Assembly: GCA_903906315.1 (NCBI GenBank)
Contig: CAIVJW010000150.1
Coordinates: forward strand, 1-33,898
Source of the DNA: an uncultured delta proteobacterium
GTDB lineage: Bacteria > Myxococcota_A > Polyangia > Polyangiales > Polyangiaceae
DNA: 33,898 bases
Direction: 5' to 3'
Within the stretch, counting starts at the first letter, position 1, and every line of letters starts with the position of its first letter. Of this stretch, positions 1 to 7,650 are shown piece after piece. The notes under the pieces were generated by a model. That model was not told where the DNA came from. It made no database searches and worked only from the letters and a program-made list of their open reading frames with translations. The position numbers and the translations under genes are program-made.

Positions 1-1
1 C

Positions 2-259
2 GCGGCGGGCGCGGCGGACGCGGCCGTGATCGCGGCGCCCGGGGTGACGCCCGAGGGCAAGGTGATCCTGAACGTCGCGGGCGAGGAGGAGCTCCGGCGC
101 CTCCCGGGCATCGGCAAGGTCCGAGCGCGCGCGATCCTCGAGCTGCGGGCGCGGATCGGCAAATTTCGCCGGGCCGAGGACCTCCTGCGGGTGCGCGGCC
201 TCGGGCGGCGCTCGTTCGCGCGGCTGCGGCCCCTCGTCTTGATCGACCCGCCCCCGTGA
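2..259 (+). CDS. ComEA-like helix-hairpin-helix protein (5' partial)
   Basis: The product is the C-terminal part of a ComEA/competence-type helix-hairpin-helix protein, a family that binds double-stranded DNA without sequence specificity, often at the cell surface during DNA uptake. The pattern 'LNVAGEEELRRLPGIGKVRA' matches the typical first hairpin of ComEA, and a second hairpin follows at 'LLRVRGLGRRSF'. The frame is open to the left edge of the window and starts with an Ala-rich stretch that looks like a linker, so the signal or membrane anchor probably lies outside the window. A GTG at 26 is the first in-window start, but I think the gene begins upstream. Its stop at 259 is followed closely by the next gene. 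Confidence 0.7.
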   Translation, partial: AAGAADAAVIAAPGVTPEGKVILNVAGEEELRRLPGIGKVRARAILELRARIGKFRRAEDLLRVRGLGRRSFARLRPLVLIDPPP

Positions 260-302
260 CCGCCAGCGACGTCGGGCCGCTCGGAGGCGCCGCGCGAGGC
301 GG

Positions 303-308
303 TATGAT
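303..308 (+). promoter_or_regulatory. -10-like box TATGAT, possible leaderless promoter
   Basis: TATGAT ends 7 nt before an in-frame GTG at 316. The same TAnnnT-to-start spacing of 6-9 nt recurs at many other genes in this window. If used, translation of the small membrane protein would begin at GTG 316, because the ATG at 304 lies inside the box itself. No convincing -35 box is visible. Confidence 0.35.
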
Positions 309-549
309 CGCCGGCGTGCCCCTCGTCGCCTCGCGACCGAGCCTCGTCGCCCGCGTCCTCGAGCGCGTCCGCGCGTGGAGCGACGCCGTGCGCAGGGCGA
401 TCGTGATCGCGCTGCTCGCGGTGGTCTACGCGATCGTCCTCCCGGCCTTCGCCGTCTACGTCCGCGTGCTGCGCGCGGAGCCCCGCGGCTGGCAGCGCCG
501 GGCCGACGCCGACGTGGCCGCGATAGGCCGCCTCCGCAGGCCGTTCTGA
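304..549 (+). CDS. Small SxtJ-like single-pass membrane protein
   Basis: This is an 81-residue protein with one hydrophobic segment (about residues 31-48), an upstream amphipathic stretch with W and R, and a basic C-terminus ending RRPF. The layout of a Val/Leu/Ala membrane helix followed by 'VRVLRAEP' resembles the C-terminal half of SxtJ-type membrane proteins, which accompany carbamoyltransferases of the NodU/CmcH/SxtI class. The resemblance is weak because the sequence is short. It ends one base before the carbamoyltransferase ATG at 551, so the two are probably co-translated. Start options are GTG 256, ATG 304 and GTG 316; the nearby TATGAT favours 316. Its role may be to support export or membrane placement of a carbamoylated product, but that is inferred from context only. 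Confidence 0.5.
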   Translation: MIAGVPLVASRPSLVARVLERVRAWSDAVRRAIVIALLAVVYAIVLPAFAVYVRVLRAEPRGWQRRADADVAAIGRLRRPF

Positions 550-550
550 C

Positions 551-2233
551 ATGCCCCGGCACGTCCTCGGCCTCTCGGCGTTCTTCCACGACTCGGCCGC
601 GTGCCTGCTGCGCGACGGGGAGATCGTGCTCGCCGTCGAGGAGGAGCGCCTCTCGCGCGTCAAGCACGACCACGCCTATCCCGACCGCGCGATCGCGGCC
701 TGCCTCGACGCGGCCGGGATCGCGGCGGCCGACGTCGACGCCGTCGTCTTCTACGAGAAGACGCTTCCGAAGCTCGAGCGCCAGCTCGACACCTGGCTGC
801 GCGGCTTTCCCCGGTCGTACACGTCGTTCGTGCGGTCGATGTCGCGGTGGCTCGACGGGCGCCTCGACCTCGCGCGGTGGATCGCGCGGCGGAGCGGGTT
901 CCGCCGCGAGATCCTGTTCTCGGAGCACCACCTGTCGCACGCCGCCTTCGCGTTCTTCTCGTCGCCCTTCGACGAGGCGTCGGTGATCGTCGCCGACGGC
1001 GTGGGCGAGTGGGCGACGACGAGCGTGTGGTCGGCCGGCCCGGGCGGCCTCGTCGCGGACCGCGAGATCCGCTTCCCCGACTCGCTCGGGCTCTTCTACT
1101 CGATGATCACGGCTCACCTCGGCTTCCGCGTGAACGAGGACGAGTACAAGGTGATGGGCCTCGCCGCGTACGGGCGGGACTCGTTCCGCGACGCGATGGC
1201 CGCGATCCTGCCGTTCGAGGACGACGGCGCCTTTCGCCTGAGCCGCGCGTTCGTCGACCCCGCGGGGCGCGAGCGCCTCTCGCGCCCCGCGATCGACCGC
1301 CTGATCGGCCCCGCGCGCGTCCCGGGCGGCCCGATCGAGGACCGTCACCGCGATCTCGCCCGCAGCGCGCAGGTGCGGCTCGAGGAGGCGCTGCTGCGCG
1401 TCGAGGCGACGCTGCCCGCCGGGATGCCGCTCTGCGCGGCCGGCGGCGTGGCGCTCAACGGCGCCGCCAACGCGCGGCTCGCCCGGCGCAGGCCGCTCTT
1501 CGTGCCCTTCGCCCCGGGCGACTCCGGCGCCGCGATCGGCGCCGCGCAGGTCGGCTGGCACCTCGCCGGCATCGGGGGCGATCGGCCGGCGCGCGCGCGC
1601 GTGACCCCGTTCCTCGGGCCTTCGTTCGACCGGGCCGCCTGCGCCGAGGCCGCTCGCGCCGCCGGGCTCGAGGCGCGCCCGCTCGTCGAGCTCGGCGGCG
1701 ACGCGCACGTGGCCGACGCCCTCGTCGCCGGCGCGATCGTCGGCTTCTTCGACGGGCGCATGGAGTTCGGCCCGCGGGCCCTCGGCGCGCGCAGCATCCT
1801 GGCCGACCCGCGCCGCGCCGAGATGCGCGACGTCGTCAACGCGCGCATCAAGCACCGCGAGCCCTTCCGCCCGTTCGCGCCGGCGATCCTCGAGGAGCGC
1901 GTCGCGGACTGGTTCGAGGAGGCGCGGCCGGTGCCCTTCATGCAGGAGATCCTGCCGGTGCGGGCCGATCGGCGAGCGGACCTCGCGGCCGTCGTCCACG
2001 TCGACGGCACCGGGCGCCTGCAGACGGTGAGCGCGGCCGATCTCCCCCGCTTGCACGCGCTCCTCTTGCTCTTCGAGGCGCGCACGGGCGTGCCGGTGCT
2101 GCTCAACACGTCGTTCAACGTCGCGGGCGAGCCCATCGTGTGCACGCCCGAGGACGCTTGTCGGTGCTTCGTGGCGGCGGACCTCGACGCGCTCGTGCTC
2201 GGCGAGCTGTGGATCCGCAAGCGTCCCGGCTGA
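551..2233 (+). CDS. Carbamoyltransferase, NodU/CmcH/SxtI family
   Basis: A 560-residue enzyme of the carbamoyltransferase family, which uses carbamoyl phosphate and ATP to form a carbamoyl-adenylate and transfers the carbamoyl group to a hydroxyl of a sugar, antibiotic or polyketide. The N-terminal Kae1/ASKHA-like domain (about 1-345) shows 'FFHDSAACLL' (His13), 'HHLSHAAFAFFSSPFDEA', 'VMGLAAYGR', 'AGGVALNGAANARL' and 'GDSGAAIGAA'. The C-terminal YrdC-like domain (about 365-560) shows 'MEFGPRALGARSILADPR', 'IKHREPFRPFAPAIL' and 'LLNTSFNVAGEPIV'. The length is normal and nothing appears damaged. The small-molecule or polysaccharide substrate cannot be read from the sequence. In related genomes the family sits with DUF5989, SxtJ and SGNH-hydrolase genes; here those partners flank it but are partly displaced downstream. 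Confidence 0.93.
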   Translation: MPRHVLGLSAFFHDSAACLLRDGEIVLAVEEERLSRVKHDHAYPDRAIAACLDAAGIAAADVDAVVFYEKTLPKLERQLDTWLRGFPRSYTSFVRSMSRWLDGRLDLARWIARRSGFRREILFSEHHLSHAAFAFFSSPFDEASVIVADGVGEWATTSVWSAGPGGLVADREIRFPDSLGLFYSMITAHLGFRVNEDEYKVMGLAAYGRDSFRDAMAAILPFEDDGAFRLSRAFVDPAGRERLSRPAIDRLIGPARVPGGPIEDRHRDLARSAQVRLEEALLRVEATLPAGMPLCAAGGVALNGAANARLARRRPLFVPFAPGDSGAAIGAAQVGWHLAGIGGDRPARARVTPFLGPSFDRAACAEAARAAGLEARPLVELGGDAHVADALVAGAIVGFFDGRMEFGPRALGARSILADPRRAEMRDVVNARIKHREPFRPFAPAILEERVADWFEEARPVPFMQEILPVRADRRADLAAVVHVDGTGRLQTVSAADLPRLHALLLLFEARTGVPVLLNTSFNVAGEPIVCTPEDACRCFVAADLDALVLGELWIRKRPG

Positions 2234-2416
2234 AAGCGGCGACCGCTCCTCGGCGCTCCCTTCGACACCGCGTCGGGTCGCCCGCGACGGGAGAGGCGGA
2301 CTGCCAACCTGCGATCCGCCGCCGGGACGCCAGGCCGGCGTGACGCGGCCGCGCGGACCATTCTTGGACTGTCTGCCATTGTGCGGCGCGCAGGGGACAG
2401 CACTCGAGAACCGCTC

Positions 2417-2422
2417 TATCGT
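2417..2422 (+). promoter_or_regulatory. -10-like box TATCGT before hybrid kinase
   Basis: TATCGT lies 9 nt before GTG 2432, the spacing seen at other genes here, and supports 2432 over the longer GTG 2381 start. The box lies inside the open frame of the longer version. Confidence 0.25.
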
Positions 2423-2431
2423 GTTCGATTC

Positions 2432-4825
2432 GTGGACCCGACGAACCGACCCGAATCGCTCGACCTCGCTCGCGCCGAGGTCGGCCAGGCTGTGCTCGAC
2501 CTCCTGCCCGGGGTCGCTTGCCTGTTCACCGCGGACCTCGGGATCGCGCGGTGCAACGAGGCGTTCGAGCGCGCTTCCGGCTGCTCGGCGGAGGAGCTCG
2601 CCGCGAGGCGCGCGCCGGATCTCTTCGCGGCGGACGACCGGGCCACGGTCGTCGCGTGGCTCGCGCGCGTGCTGGCGGGGGCGTCGGACGCCCTCCAGGT
2701 GTCGATCGCGTCGACGGCGGGCGCGTCCACGCCCTACCTGATCTCCGGCAAGCGGATCGTGGTCGGCGGCGCCCCGTGCGTGCTGGCCGTCGGCGCGGAC
2801 GTGACGGACCGCGTGGGCGACGCCGAGGCCGTCCGACGCAGCGAGGAGAAGCTCCGCTGGACCCTCGAGCGCAGCCCCCTCTCGATGGCGATCGTCCGGA
2901 TGGACGGCACGATCGAGTACATCAATCGGCGCGCCGTCGAGACCTTCGGCTACCCGCACGAGGACATCCCGACGATGGAGCGGTGGTTCGCGCTGGCGTA
3001 CCCCGACCCCGCCTATCGCGCGCACGTGCTCGTCGGGTGGATGGGCCGGGTCGAGCGTGCGATCGTCTCGGGCGAGGAGATCGAGCGCTGGGAGTACGAG
3101 GTCACGTGCAAGGACGGCACGGTCAAGACGACCGTGATCTTCGGCGTGATCGTCGCCGACACGGTCTTCGTCATGTTCGACGACATCACCGAGCGCAAGC
3201 GGGCCGAGGAGAGCGCGCTGCGCGAGCGCGAGCACAACTTCAGCTCGCTCTCGGAGAACTCGAGCCACGCGATCCTCGTGGTGCTCGCGAGCGGCGCCGC
3301 CTGCTACGCCAATCGCCAGGCCGTCGAGGTCACCGGCTACGAGGTCGGCGAGCTGCTCGCGATCGACCTCGACCGGCTGGCGAGCCCGGGGGATGCGGTC
3401 GACTTCGCCGAAGCTGCGCGCGCCGCGCTCTCGGGCGGCGCGGATCCTTCGCCGATCGAGGCGCGGCTCGTGACGAAGCGAGGCGCGGTCGTGCCGGTCG
3501 AGGTCACCGCGGCGCCGACCACGTGGACGGGGGAGCGCGCGGCGCTCGTCGTCTTCCGCGACATCTCCGAGCGCAAGCAGCTCGAAGCGCGCGTCGCCCA
3601 GGCCGACCGGCTCGCGAGCATGGGCACGCTCGCCGCGGGCGTGGCGCACGAGATCAACAACCCGCTCGCCTACATCCTCGACAACGCCCGGATCCTCGCC
3701 GCGGAGACCCCGCGCCTCGCGGCGGCCGTCGAGCGTTGCAGCGCGGCGCTGCGCGATCGCGTGGGCGCCGAGGAGCACGCCGCGATCCTCGGCGACGCGG
3801 CCGAGCTCCTCACGCCCGCGTCGCTGGCCGAGCTCTCCGAGCGCGCGGCCGAGGCGCTCGACGGCACGCTCCGGATCCGCGGCATCTCCCGCACGCTGGG
3901 CAATTTCTCGCGCGGCGATCGCGAGGAGCTCGGCGAGGTCGACCCGCGAGCCGCGCTCGAGTCCGCCCTCAAGATGGTCGGCAACGAGATCCGCCACCGG
4001 GCGGAGCTCGTGCGGCGGCTGGACCCCGTCCCGGCCGTGACGGCTTCGGCGGGCAAGCTCTCGCAGGTGTTCCTGAACCTCCTCATCAACGCGGTCCAGG
4101 CCATCGACGAGGGACACGCCGCCGACAACCGCATCGACGTGCGCACGTGGAGCGAGGGGGCGGAGGTCTTCGTCGCGATCGGCGACACCGGCCAAGGCAT
4201 CCCGAAGGAGTCCCTCGAGCGCATCTTCGACCCGTTCTTCACCACCAAGGGCCCGGGCAAGGGGTCGGGCCTCGGGCTGTCCATCTGTCGCACGATCGTC
4301 GGCGAGCTCGGCGGCGACCTCCGCGTCGAGAGCGCGATCGGGCAGGGGACGACCGTCGTCGTCCGCCTGCCGGCGCGCGTGGCGGTCTCGGTCGCGGTCG
4401 CGAGCGCCGTCCCGGCGGCCGTCGGCGCGCCGGCCGTCGTCCGTCGCGGCAGGATCCTGGTGGTCGACGACGAGGCGGCGCTGCGCCGCAACCTCCAGAG
4501 GCAGCTCGGGCGCGCGCACGACGTCGTGACCGTCGGGTCCGGCGAGGAGGCGCGTCGCCTGCTCGAGACCGACACGGCCTTCGATCTGATCCTGTGCGAC
4601 GTGATGATGCCGCACCTGTCCGGTCCCGAGCTGCACGCGTGGCTCGTCGCGCGCGACCCCGCGGTCGCCGATCGCATGGTCTTCATGACCGGAGGCGCCT
4701 TCACGTCGCACGCGACCGAGTACCTCGCGAGCCTCGGCAACGTGCAGCTCGAGAAGCCGTTCGACTCGGCCCTGCTCCGCGCGATCGCGGCCGACCGCGT
4801 GGCCGGTCGCGCGGCGAGCGGCTGA
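2432..4825 (+). CDS. PAS-PAS-PAS hybrid sensor histidine kinase/response regulator
   Basis: A soluble hybrid two-component kinase of about 797 residues. Three PAS sensory domains (about 20-130, 140-260, 275-390) are each followed by the usual linker ('VTDRV', 'ITERKRAE', 'ISERKQLE'). A HisKA dimerisation domain follows, with the phospho-accepting histidine in 'GVAHEINNPLAY' (His406), then an ATPase domain with N box 'LINAVQAIDEG', G1 box 'GDTGQGIP' and 'GKGSGLGLS'. It ends in a receiver domain with 'VVDDEA', Asp723 in 'LCDVMMPHLSG' and Lys775 in 'LEKPF'. There is no transmembrane segment, so it probably senses a cytoplasmic cue such as redox state, ligand or light. The longer start at GTG 2381 adds 17 unremarkable residues. 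No response-regulator gene is adjacent. It lies between the carbamoyltransferase and its usual DUF5989 partner, which suggests it was inserted into an older cassette. Confidence 0.92.
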   Translation: MDPTNRPESLDLARAEVGQAVLDLLPGVACLFTADLGIARCNEAFERASGCSAEELAARRAPDLFAADDRATVVAWLARVLAGASDALQVSIASTAGASTPYLISGKRIVVGGAPCVLAVGADVTDRVGDAEAVRRSEEKLRWTLERSPLSMAIVRMDGTIEYINRRAVETFGYPHEDIPTMERWFALAYPDPAYRAHVLVGWMGRVERAIVSGEEIERWEYEVTCKDGTVKTTVIFGVIVADTVFVMFDDITERKRAEESALREREHNFSSLSENSSHAILVVLASGAACYANRQAVEVTGYEVGELLAIDLDRLASPGDAVDFAEAARAALSGGADPSPIEARLVTKRGAVVPVEVTAAPTTWTGERAALVVFRDISERKQLEARVAQADRLASMGTLAAGVAHEINNPLAYILDNARILAAETPRLAAAVERCSAALRDRVGAEEHAAILGDAAELLTPASLAELSERAAEALDGTLRIRGISRTLGNFSRGDREELGEVDPRAALESALKMVGNEIRHRAELVRRLDPVPAVTASAGKLSQVFLNLLINAVQAIDEGHAADNRIDVRTWSEGAEVFVAIGDTGQGIPKESLERIFDPFFTTKGPGKGSGLGLSICRTIVGELGGDLRVESAIGQGTTVVVRLPARVAVSVAVASAVPAAVGAPAVVRRGRILVVDDEAALRRNLQRQLGRAHDVVTVGSGEEARRLLETDTAFDLILCDVMMPHLSGPELHAWLVARDPAVADRMVFMTGGAFTSHATEYLASLGNVQLEKPFDSALLRAIAADRVAGRAASG

Positions 4826-5016
4826 CTCCTCGCGAGCGGTACGGCAACGATCCCGAGGGCTCGTAGGTCCTCTCGGGGGGCGGTCGGCGCCGCGGTGTGG
4901 ATGGGACACCGGGGCGATTCGACACGCTCCCGGGGCAGGTCGGGCGGGGTCCTCGCCGCCGCCGCCCGGCCGGAGGGCCTTTCGACCGTCGACCGCCTCA
5001 AGGTTCGCGCCGGCGC

Positions 5017-5142
5017 GTCGCCGAGTTTCAGCCGATCCTCCGCACTGCGAACGCGATCGTCGACCGATTTGCCGCGCCGATCGCCGTGATCAGCGACTAC
5101 CTCGCGAGGCTCGCGCGCGGGGACATCCCCCCTCGGCTCTGA
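5017..5142 (+). pseudogene. Remnant of a chemoreceptor HAMP region
   Basis: About 40 residues before the stop at 5142 read as a HAMP-type segment: 'VAEFQPILRTANAIVDRF' followed by 'PIAVISDYLARLARGDIP'. The 'dYl.rla.GDIP' pattern is characteristic of HAMP units in soluble or tandem-HAMP methyl-accepting chemotaxis proteins of delta-proteobacteria and myxobacteria. No signalling domain follows and no plausible N-terminal part precedes it; the frame upstream is Arg/Pro-rich and non-coding in style. I read it as a short leftover of a larger receptor gene. An in-frame ATG exists at 4897, but it would give a nonsense-like N-terminus. Confidence 0.5.
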
Positions 5143-5258
5143 CGCGCTTCTCGCGCTTTCATGTGGCGATGGCGGCTGCGAGGCCCCCTGCCCCCGATTT
5201 CCGGGGGGAGGTGAGGTCAGGGCGGTTCGACGCGACTCCGGACCTTTCCGGCGGGAAG

Positions 5259-5430
5259 CTAGCCGCGGCGCTTCGAGGTGTTCAGCGCCACCGCTTCGCG
5301 CAGGAGCGCCGTGAAGGCAGGCTCGTCGAGCGCGTCGCCTTCATGCAGGTCAATCGCTCGCCGGGTGTTGCCTTCGAGGCTGGAGTTGAAGAGCCTGGCC
5401 GGGTCCTTCAGGTGAGCGCGTACCGTTCGA
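5259..5430 (-). pseudogene. C-terminal remnant of a DUF1801-like protein
   Basis: On the minus strand, about 56 residues up to the stop at 5259 look like a genuine protein tail: 'HLKDPARLFNSSLEGNTRRA' then 'IDLHEGDALDE', ending 'REAVALNTSKRRG'. This resembles the C-terminal end of small DUF1801-type proteins, although I recognise it only from pattern memory. The N-terminal part is absent: further upstream the frame becomes Arg-rich shadow coding opposite the DUF5989 gene. It is probably a truncated, non-functional leftover. It sits head-on against the HAMP remnant, which marks this stretch as a scar region. Confidence 0.45.
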
Positions 5431-5505
5431 CGTGGCTTGCGCGTCCGCCGTGTGCTCCCCTTCGAGGGCCGGCCGCCGCTCGATCGCGGTCGCCCTCGCC
5501 GACCC

Positions 5506-5691
5506 GTGAACCCCCGTCCGACGCCGCAGACTCCTCCGGGGCGCGCCCGCTTCGCCCGCGACGTCGTGCGCTTCGTCCTGTCCGGAAAGCGCCTCTGGCT
5601 CATCCCGATCCTGATCGTGATCGGCCTCGTCTCGCTCCTCGCCGCCGTCGGCGCGCTCACGCCCTACGCGGCGTTCCTCTACCCGCTCTGA
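5506..5691 (+). CDS. DUF5989 family (SxtK-like) small membrane protein
   Basis: A 61-residue protein with the hallmark DUF5989 layout: a short basic N-terminus, 'FVLSGKRLWLIPILIV', one hydrophobic helix, and a conserved tail 'ALTPYAAFLYPL' close to the usual 'SALAPFIYTLF'. Family members are found next to NodU/CmcH carbamoyltransferases and SGNH hydrolases, and in saxitoxin-type clusters the relative is SxtK. The biochemical role is unknown; a membrane-anchoring or assembly role is plausible. I chose GTG 5506 because the upstream extension to ATG 5437 is Arg/Pro-rich and overlaps the antisense remnant. The stop is 6 nt before the SGNH hydrolase ATG, so the two form an operon. Confidence 0.75.
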   Translation: MNPRPTPQTPPGRARFARDVVRFVLSGKRLWLIPILIVIGLVSLLAAVGALTPYAAFLYPL

Positions 5692-5697
5692 CCGGCG

Positions 5698-6813
5698 ATG
5701 AAGCCGCCGAGCCCTGCGCGCGCGATCGCCCTCGCCCTCGCCCTCGCGGGGGTGGCGATCGTCGTCGTGAACCGCGTCGACCCCGACGAGTCGCGCGGCC
5801 TCGGCGTCCTCGTGGCCGCCGTCGGCGCGCTCGGCCTCGTGCGCCGCGAGGCGACGGCCCTCGCGCGCGCGATCGAGGTCACGGCGGTGGCGGTGCTGGT
5901 CCTGGTCGGCGGCGAGCTCGCGGTGCGGCGCGAGAACGGCCGCGCGCAGGCCGCCTACGCCGAGCGCACGATGCACTTCGTCGACGACCCGCTGCTCCGC
6001 TACGAGCTCCGGCCGGGCGTCGCCTGCGGCGCGGGCACGACGAACGCGCGCGGGATGATCGACGTGCCGCGCGCCGAGCCGAAGCCCGCCGGCACGCTCC
6101 GCGTCGCCTGCCTCGGCGACTCGGTCGGCGGCGACTGCTCGCTCCCCGAGGACAACGCCTGCGCCGCCCTCGAGCGGGTGCTCCGCGAGGCGCGCGGCGG
6201 GCGACCCGTCGAGGTGCTAAACTTCTCGGTCCCGGGCTATTCGACGCTCCAGGAGGCGCGCGCGCTCGAGCGCAAGGCGCTGCCGTTCTCGCCCGACGCG
6301 GTGGTCGTGCTCTACGTGGTGAACGACCCGTACCCCGATCTGGCCATCTCCCACCATCTGCCCGGGCACCTCAAGTTCGAGCACCTGATCTGGAGCGGCC
6401 TCCGGCTCGCCGGATACCGCCTCTTCGGGCCGGTGATCGATCCGCTCGGCGGGATGCTGACCGCGCTGCACGAGGCGCCGCGGTCGTGGGACGGCGTCGT
6501 CGTCGCGGGCTTCGATCGGATCCGCGCGGTCGCCGAGGCGCGTGACCTGCCCGTCGCCGTCGCGGTGTTTCCGATCTTCACGCCGGCGCCGCTGCCGGGC
6601 ACCGCGGCCATCTACGCGAAGGTCGTCGCCGAGGCCGATCGGCATGGCTTCGTGGGGCTGGATCTGTCGCGGGTCGCGTATGCCGACGAGCCGGTCGCGG
6701 GCCTCCTCAAGCCCTCGCGGGACCTGATTCACCCGAACGCGCGCGCGCACCGGCTCGCGGCCGAGGCCATCGCGCGCGCCTTGCTCGCGAAGCGCCCGGA
6801 GCTCGCCCGATGA
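5698..6813 (+). CDS. Membrane-anchored SGNH/GDSL hydrolase
   Basis: A 371-residue protein with two or three hydrophobic segments at the N-terminus (about 8-24, 36-47, 60-76), followed by an extracytoplasmic SGNH domain. Block I is 'VACLGDSVGGDC' with nucleophile Ser142. The Gly block is in 'NFSVPGYSTLQEA', block III is 'LYVVNDPYPD' (Asn209), and block V is 'DLIHPNARAH' with Asp342 and His345. The catalytic set appears complete. Such enzymes act as esterases or O-acyl transferases on glycans or secondary metabolites, and this subtype typically follows DUF5989 and SxtJ genes near carbamoyltransferases. I infer that it modifies the same exported glycan or metabolite. Its TGA overlaps the next gene's ATG (ATGA), so translation is coupled. 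Confidence 0.85.
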   Translation: MKPPSPARAIALALALAGVAIVVVNRVDPDESRGLGVLVAAVGALGLVRREATALARAIEVTAVAVLVLVGGELAVRRENGRAQAAYAERTMHFVDDPLLRYELRPGVACGAGTTNARGMIDVPRAEPKPAGTLRVACLGDSVGGDCSLPEDNACAALERVLREARGGRPVEVLNFSVPGYSTLQEARALERKALPFSPDAVVVLYVVNDPYPDLAISHHLPGHLKFEHLIWSGLRLAGYRLFGPVIDPLGGMLTALHEAPRSWDGVVVAGFDRIRAVAEARDLPVAVAVFPIFTPAPLPGTAAIYAKVVAEADRHGFVGLDLSRVAYADEPVAGLLKPSRDLIHPNARAHRLAAEAIARALLAKRPELAR

Positions 6814-7319
6814 CCCTCGCCCCGCCGGGCGCGGGCGCGTGGAGCCTCCGCGGCCTCGCGCGCGCCGCGGCGATCGGCGCGGTGGCCCTCGGCGCCGGCG
6901 CGGCCGCGGGTTACGCGGTGAGCCACGAGCGCGGGCCGGGATCCGCGTCGTCCTCGGCGTCGCCGCCGGCACGCGCCGCGGCGGGGCCGGTCGAGCTCGC
7001 CGTGATCGCGCCAATCGCGCCGGGCGCCGCGATCGCCGGCTACACCGTCGACTTCGTCCGCGCCATCGGGCCCGAAGGCCAGATCACGATCGAGTGCTCG
7101 AGGGGCGCCGCGCGCGCCCGGATCGAGCTGGCGCGGCTCGCGGCCGGCGCGCCCGATCCCCCCGCGAAGGCGGGGCCGTACGCCGTCTACTACGGCGGAG
7201 GCGCCCCGCCGGGCGACGGAGAAAGGCTCGCGCGCGCGGTCGCGGCGGTCGTCGCCGATCACCTCGATCGGGACGTCCCGGCGCGGCTCGGGCCGCTCGC
7301 GGCGCCGCGCGCGCGGTAG
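6810..7319 (+). CDS. Hypothetical membrane-anchored protein coupled to SGNH hydrolase
   Basis: A 169-residue protein of unrecognised family. It has an N-terminal hydrophobic segment (about residues 17-37), a Ser/Ala/Pro-rich linker (about 44-58) and a predicted mainly beta/alpha C-terminal domain containing 'VELAVIAPIAPGAAIAGYTV' and 'YAVYYGGGAPP'. It has one Cys in the mature part. The N-terminus suggests a single-pass anchor with the domain outside the cytoplasm. The ATGA overlap with the SGNH hydrolase argues for joint expression and a shared process. The final 78 codons overlap the predicted tail of a minus-strand frame starting at 7572. Codon use is typical of the window, which supports this strand as the true one before 7319. 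Confidence 0.65.
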   Translation: MTLAPPGAGAWSLRGLARAAAIGAVALGAGAAAGYAVSHERGPGSASSSASPPARAAAGPVELAVIAPIAPGAAIAGYTVDFVRAIGPEGQITIECSRGAARARIELARLAAGAPDPPAKAGPYAVYYGGGAPPGDGERLARAVAAVVADHLDRDVPARLGPLAAPRAR

Positions 7320-7572
7320 CCAGACCCTCGCCGAAAAGGATTTGCAGCAACCTCGCGCGGGGATTCCGGGCCACCCGGAGGAGAAGCTCACCACGGAGGC
7401 TCGCTTGCCGAGCGCGACTTGCGCCGCTGACGACCAGCCAGGCGCGGAGGTCGTCGACGGCGCTGCCGACCTGGCGGAACCGGTCCGTCTCGAGGACCTC
7501 AAGCGTGTCGTCGAAGGTCCGCTCCAGGAACGCTTGCCACCCTTCGCCTTCGAGGTGCTCGAGGAGCGACAC
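7084..7572 (-). CDS. Hypothetical protein, possibly C-terminally truncated
   Basis: The first 80 or so residues from GTG 7572 read as a real helical protein: 'LLEHLEGEGWQAFLERTF', 'DDTLEVLETDRFRQVGSAVD', 'LRAWLVVSGASRARQASL'. A TAGGCT box ends 6 nt before GTG 7572, the same leaderless arrangement seen at other genes. The remaining residues become Arg/Pro-rich and lie opposite the confident end of the plus-strand gene at 6810-7319. The ancestral C-terminus has therefore probably been lost, and the frame runs on antisense to its neighbour. No family was recognised. Only about 7335-7572 is convincing as coding. Confidence 0.4.
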   Translation of the reverse strand: MSLLEHLEGEGWQAFLERTFDDTLEVLETDRFRQVGSAVDDLRAWLVVSGASRARQASLRGELLLRVARNPRARLLQILFGEGLATARAAPRAARAAPGRPDRGDRRRPPRPRARAFLRRPAGRLRRSRRRTAPPSRGDRARRPRAAPARSGRARRPSSTRS

Positions 7573-7578
7573 GGCCCG

Positions 7579-7584
7579 AGCCTA
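7579..7584 (-). promoter_or_regulatory. -10-like box TAGGCT before GTG 7572
   Basis: On the minus strand TAGGCT is followed after 6 nt by GTG 7572. It is one of the closest box-to-start spacings of this type in the window and the main support for that start. Confidence 0.35.
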
Positions 7585-7650
7585 TCGGCGGCGCGCTGGG
7601 TCGGGAAACCGCGACCGCGCGGCCTGCGGAGAGGCGCGCGCGCCGAGGCG

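Noticed and set aside
601-2343. 580-residue plus-strand frame overlapping the carbamoyltransferase
   Set aside because: Arg/Pro-rich shadow of the real gene in another frame, with no domain.
1345-2403. 352-residue minus-strand frame
   Set aside because: Antisense shadow of the carbamoyltransferase; Ser/Arg-rich, no motif.
6214-6226. gtgctaaacttct as a promoter -10 box
   Set aside because: It lies inside the SGNH hydrolase coding region (the NFSVPGYS block) with no start codon following.
5163-6545. 460-residue plus-strand frame over DUF5989 and the SGNH hydrolase
   Set aside because: Composition is Arg/Pro shadow coding and it conflicts with two recognised genes.
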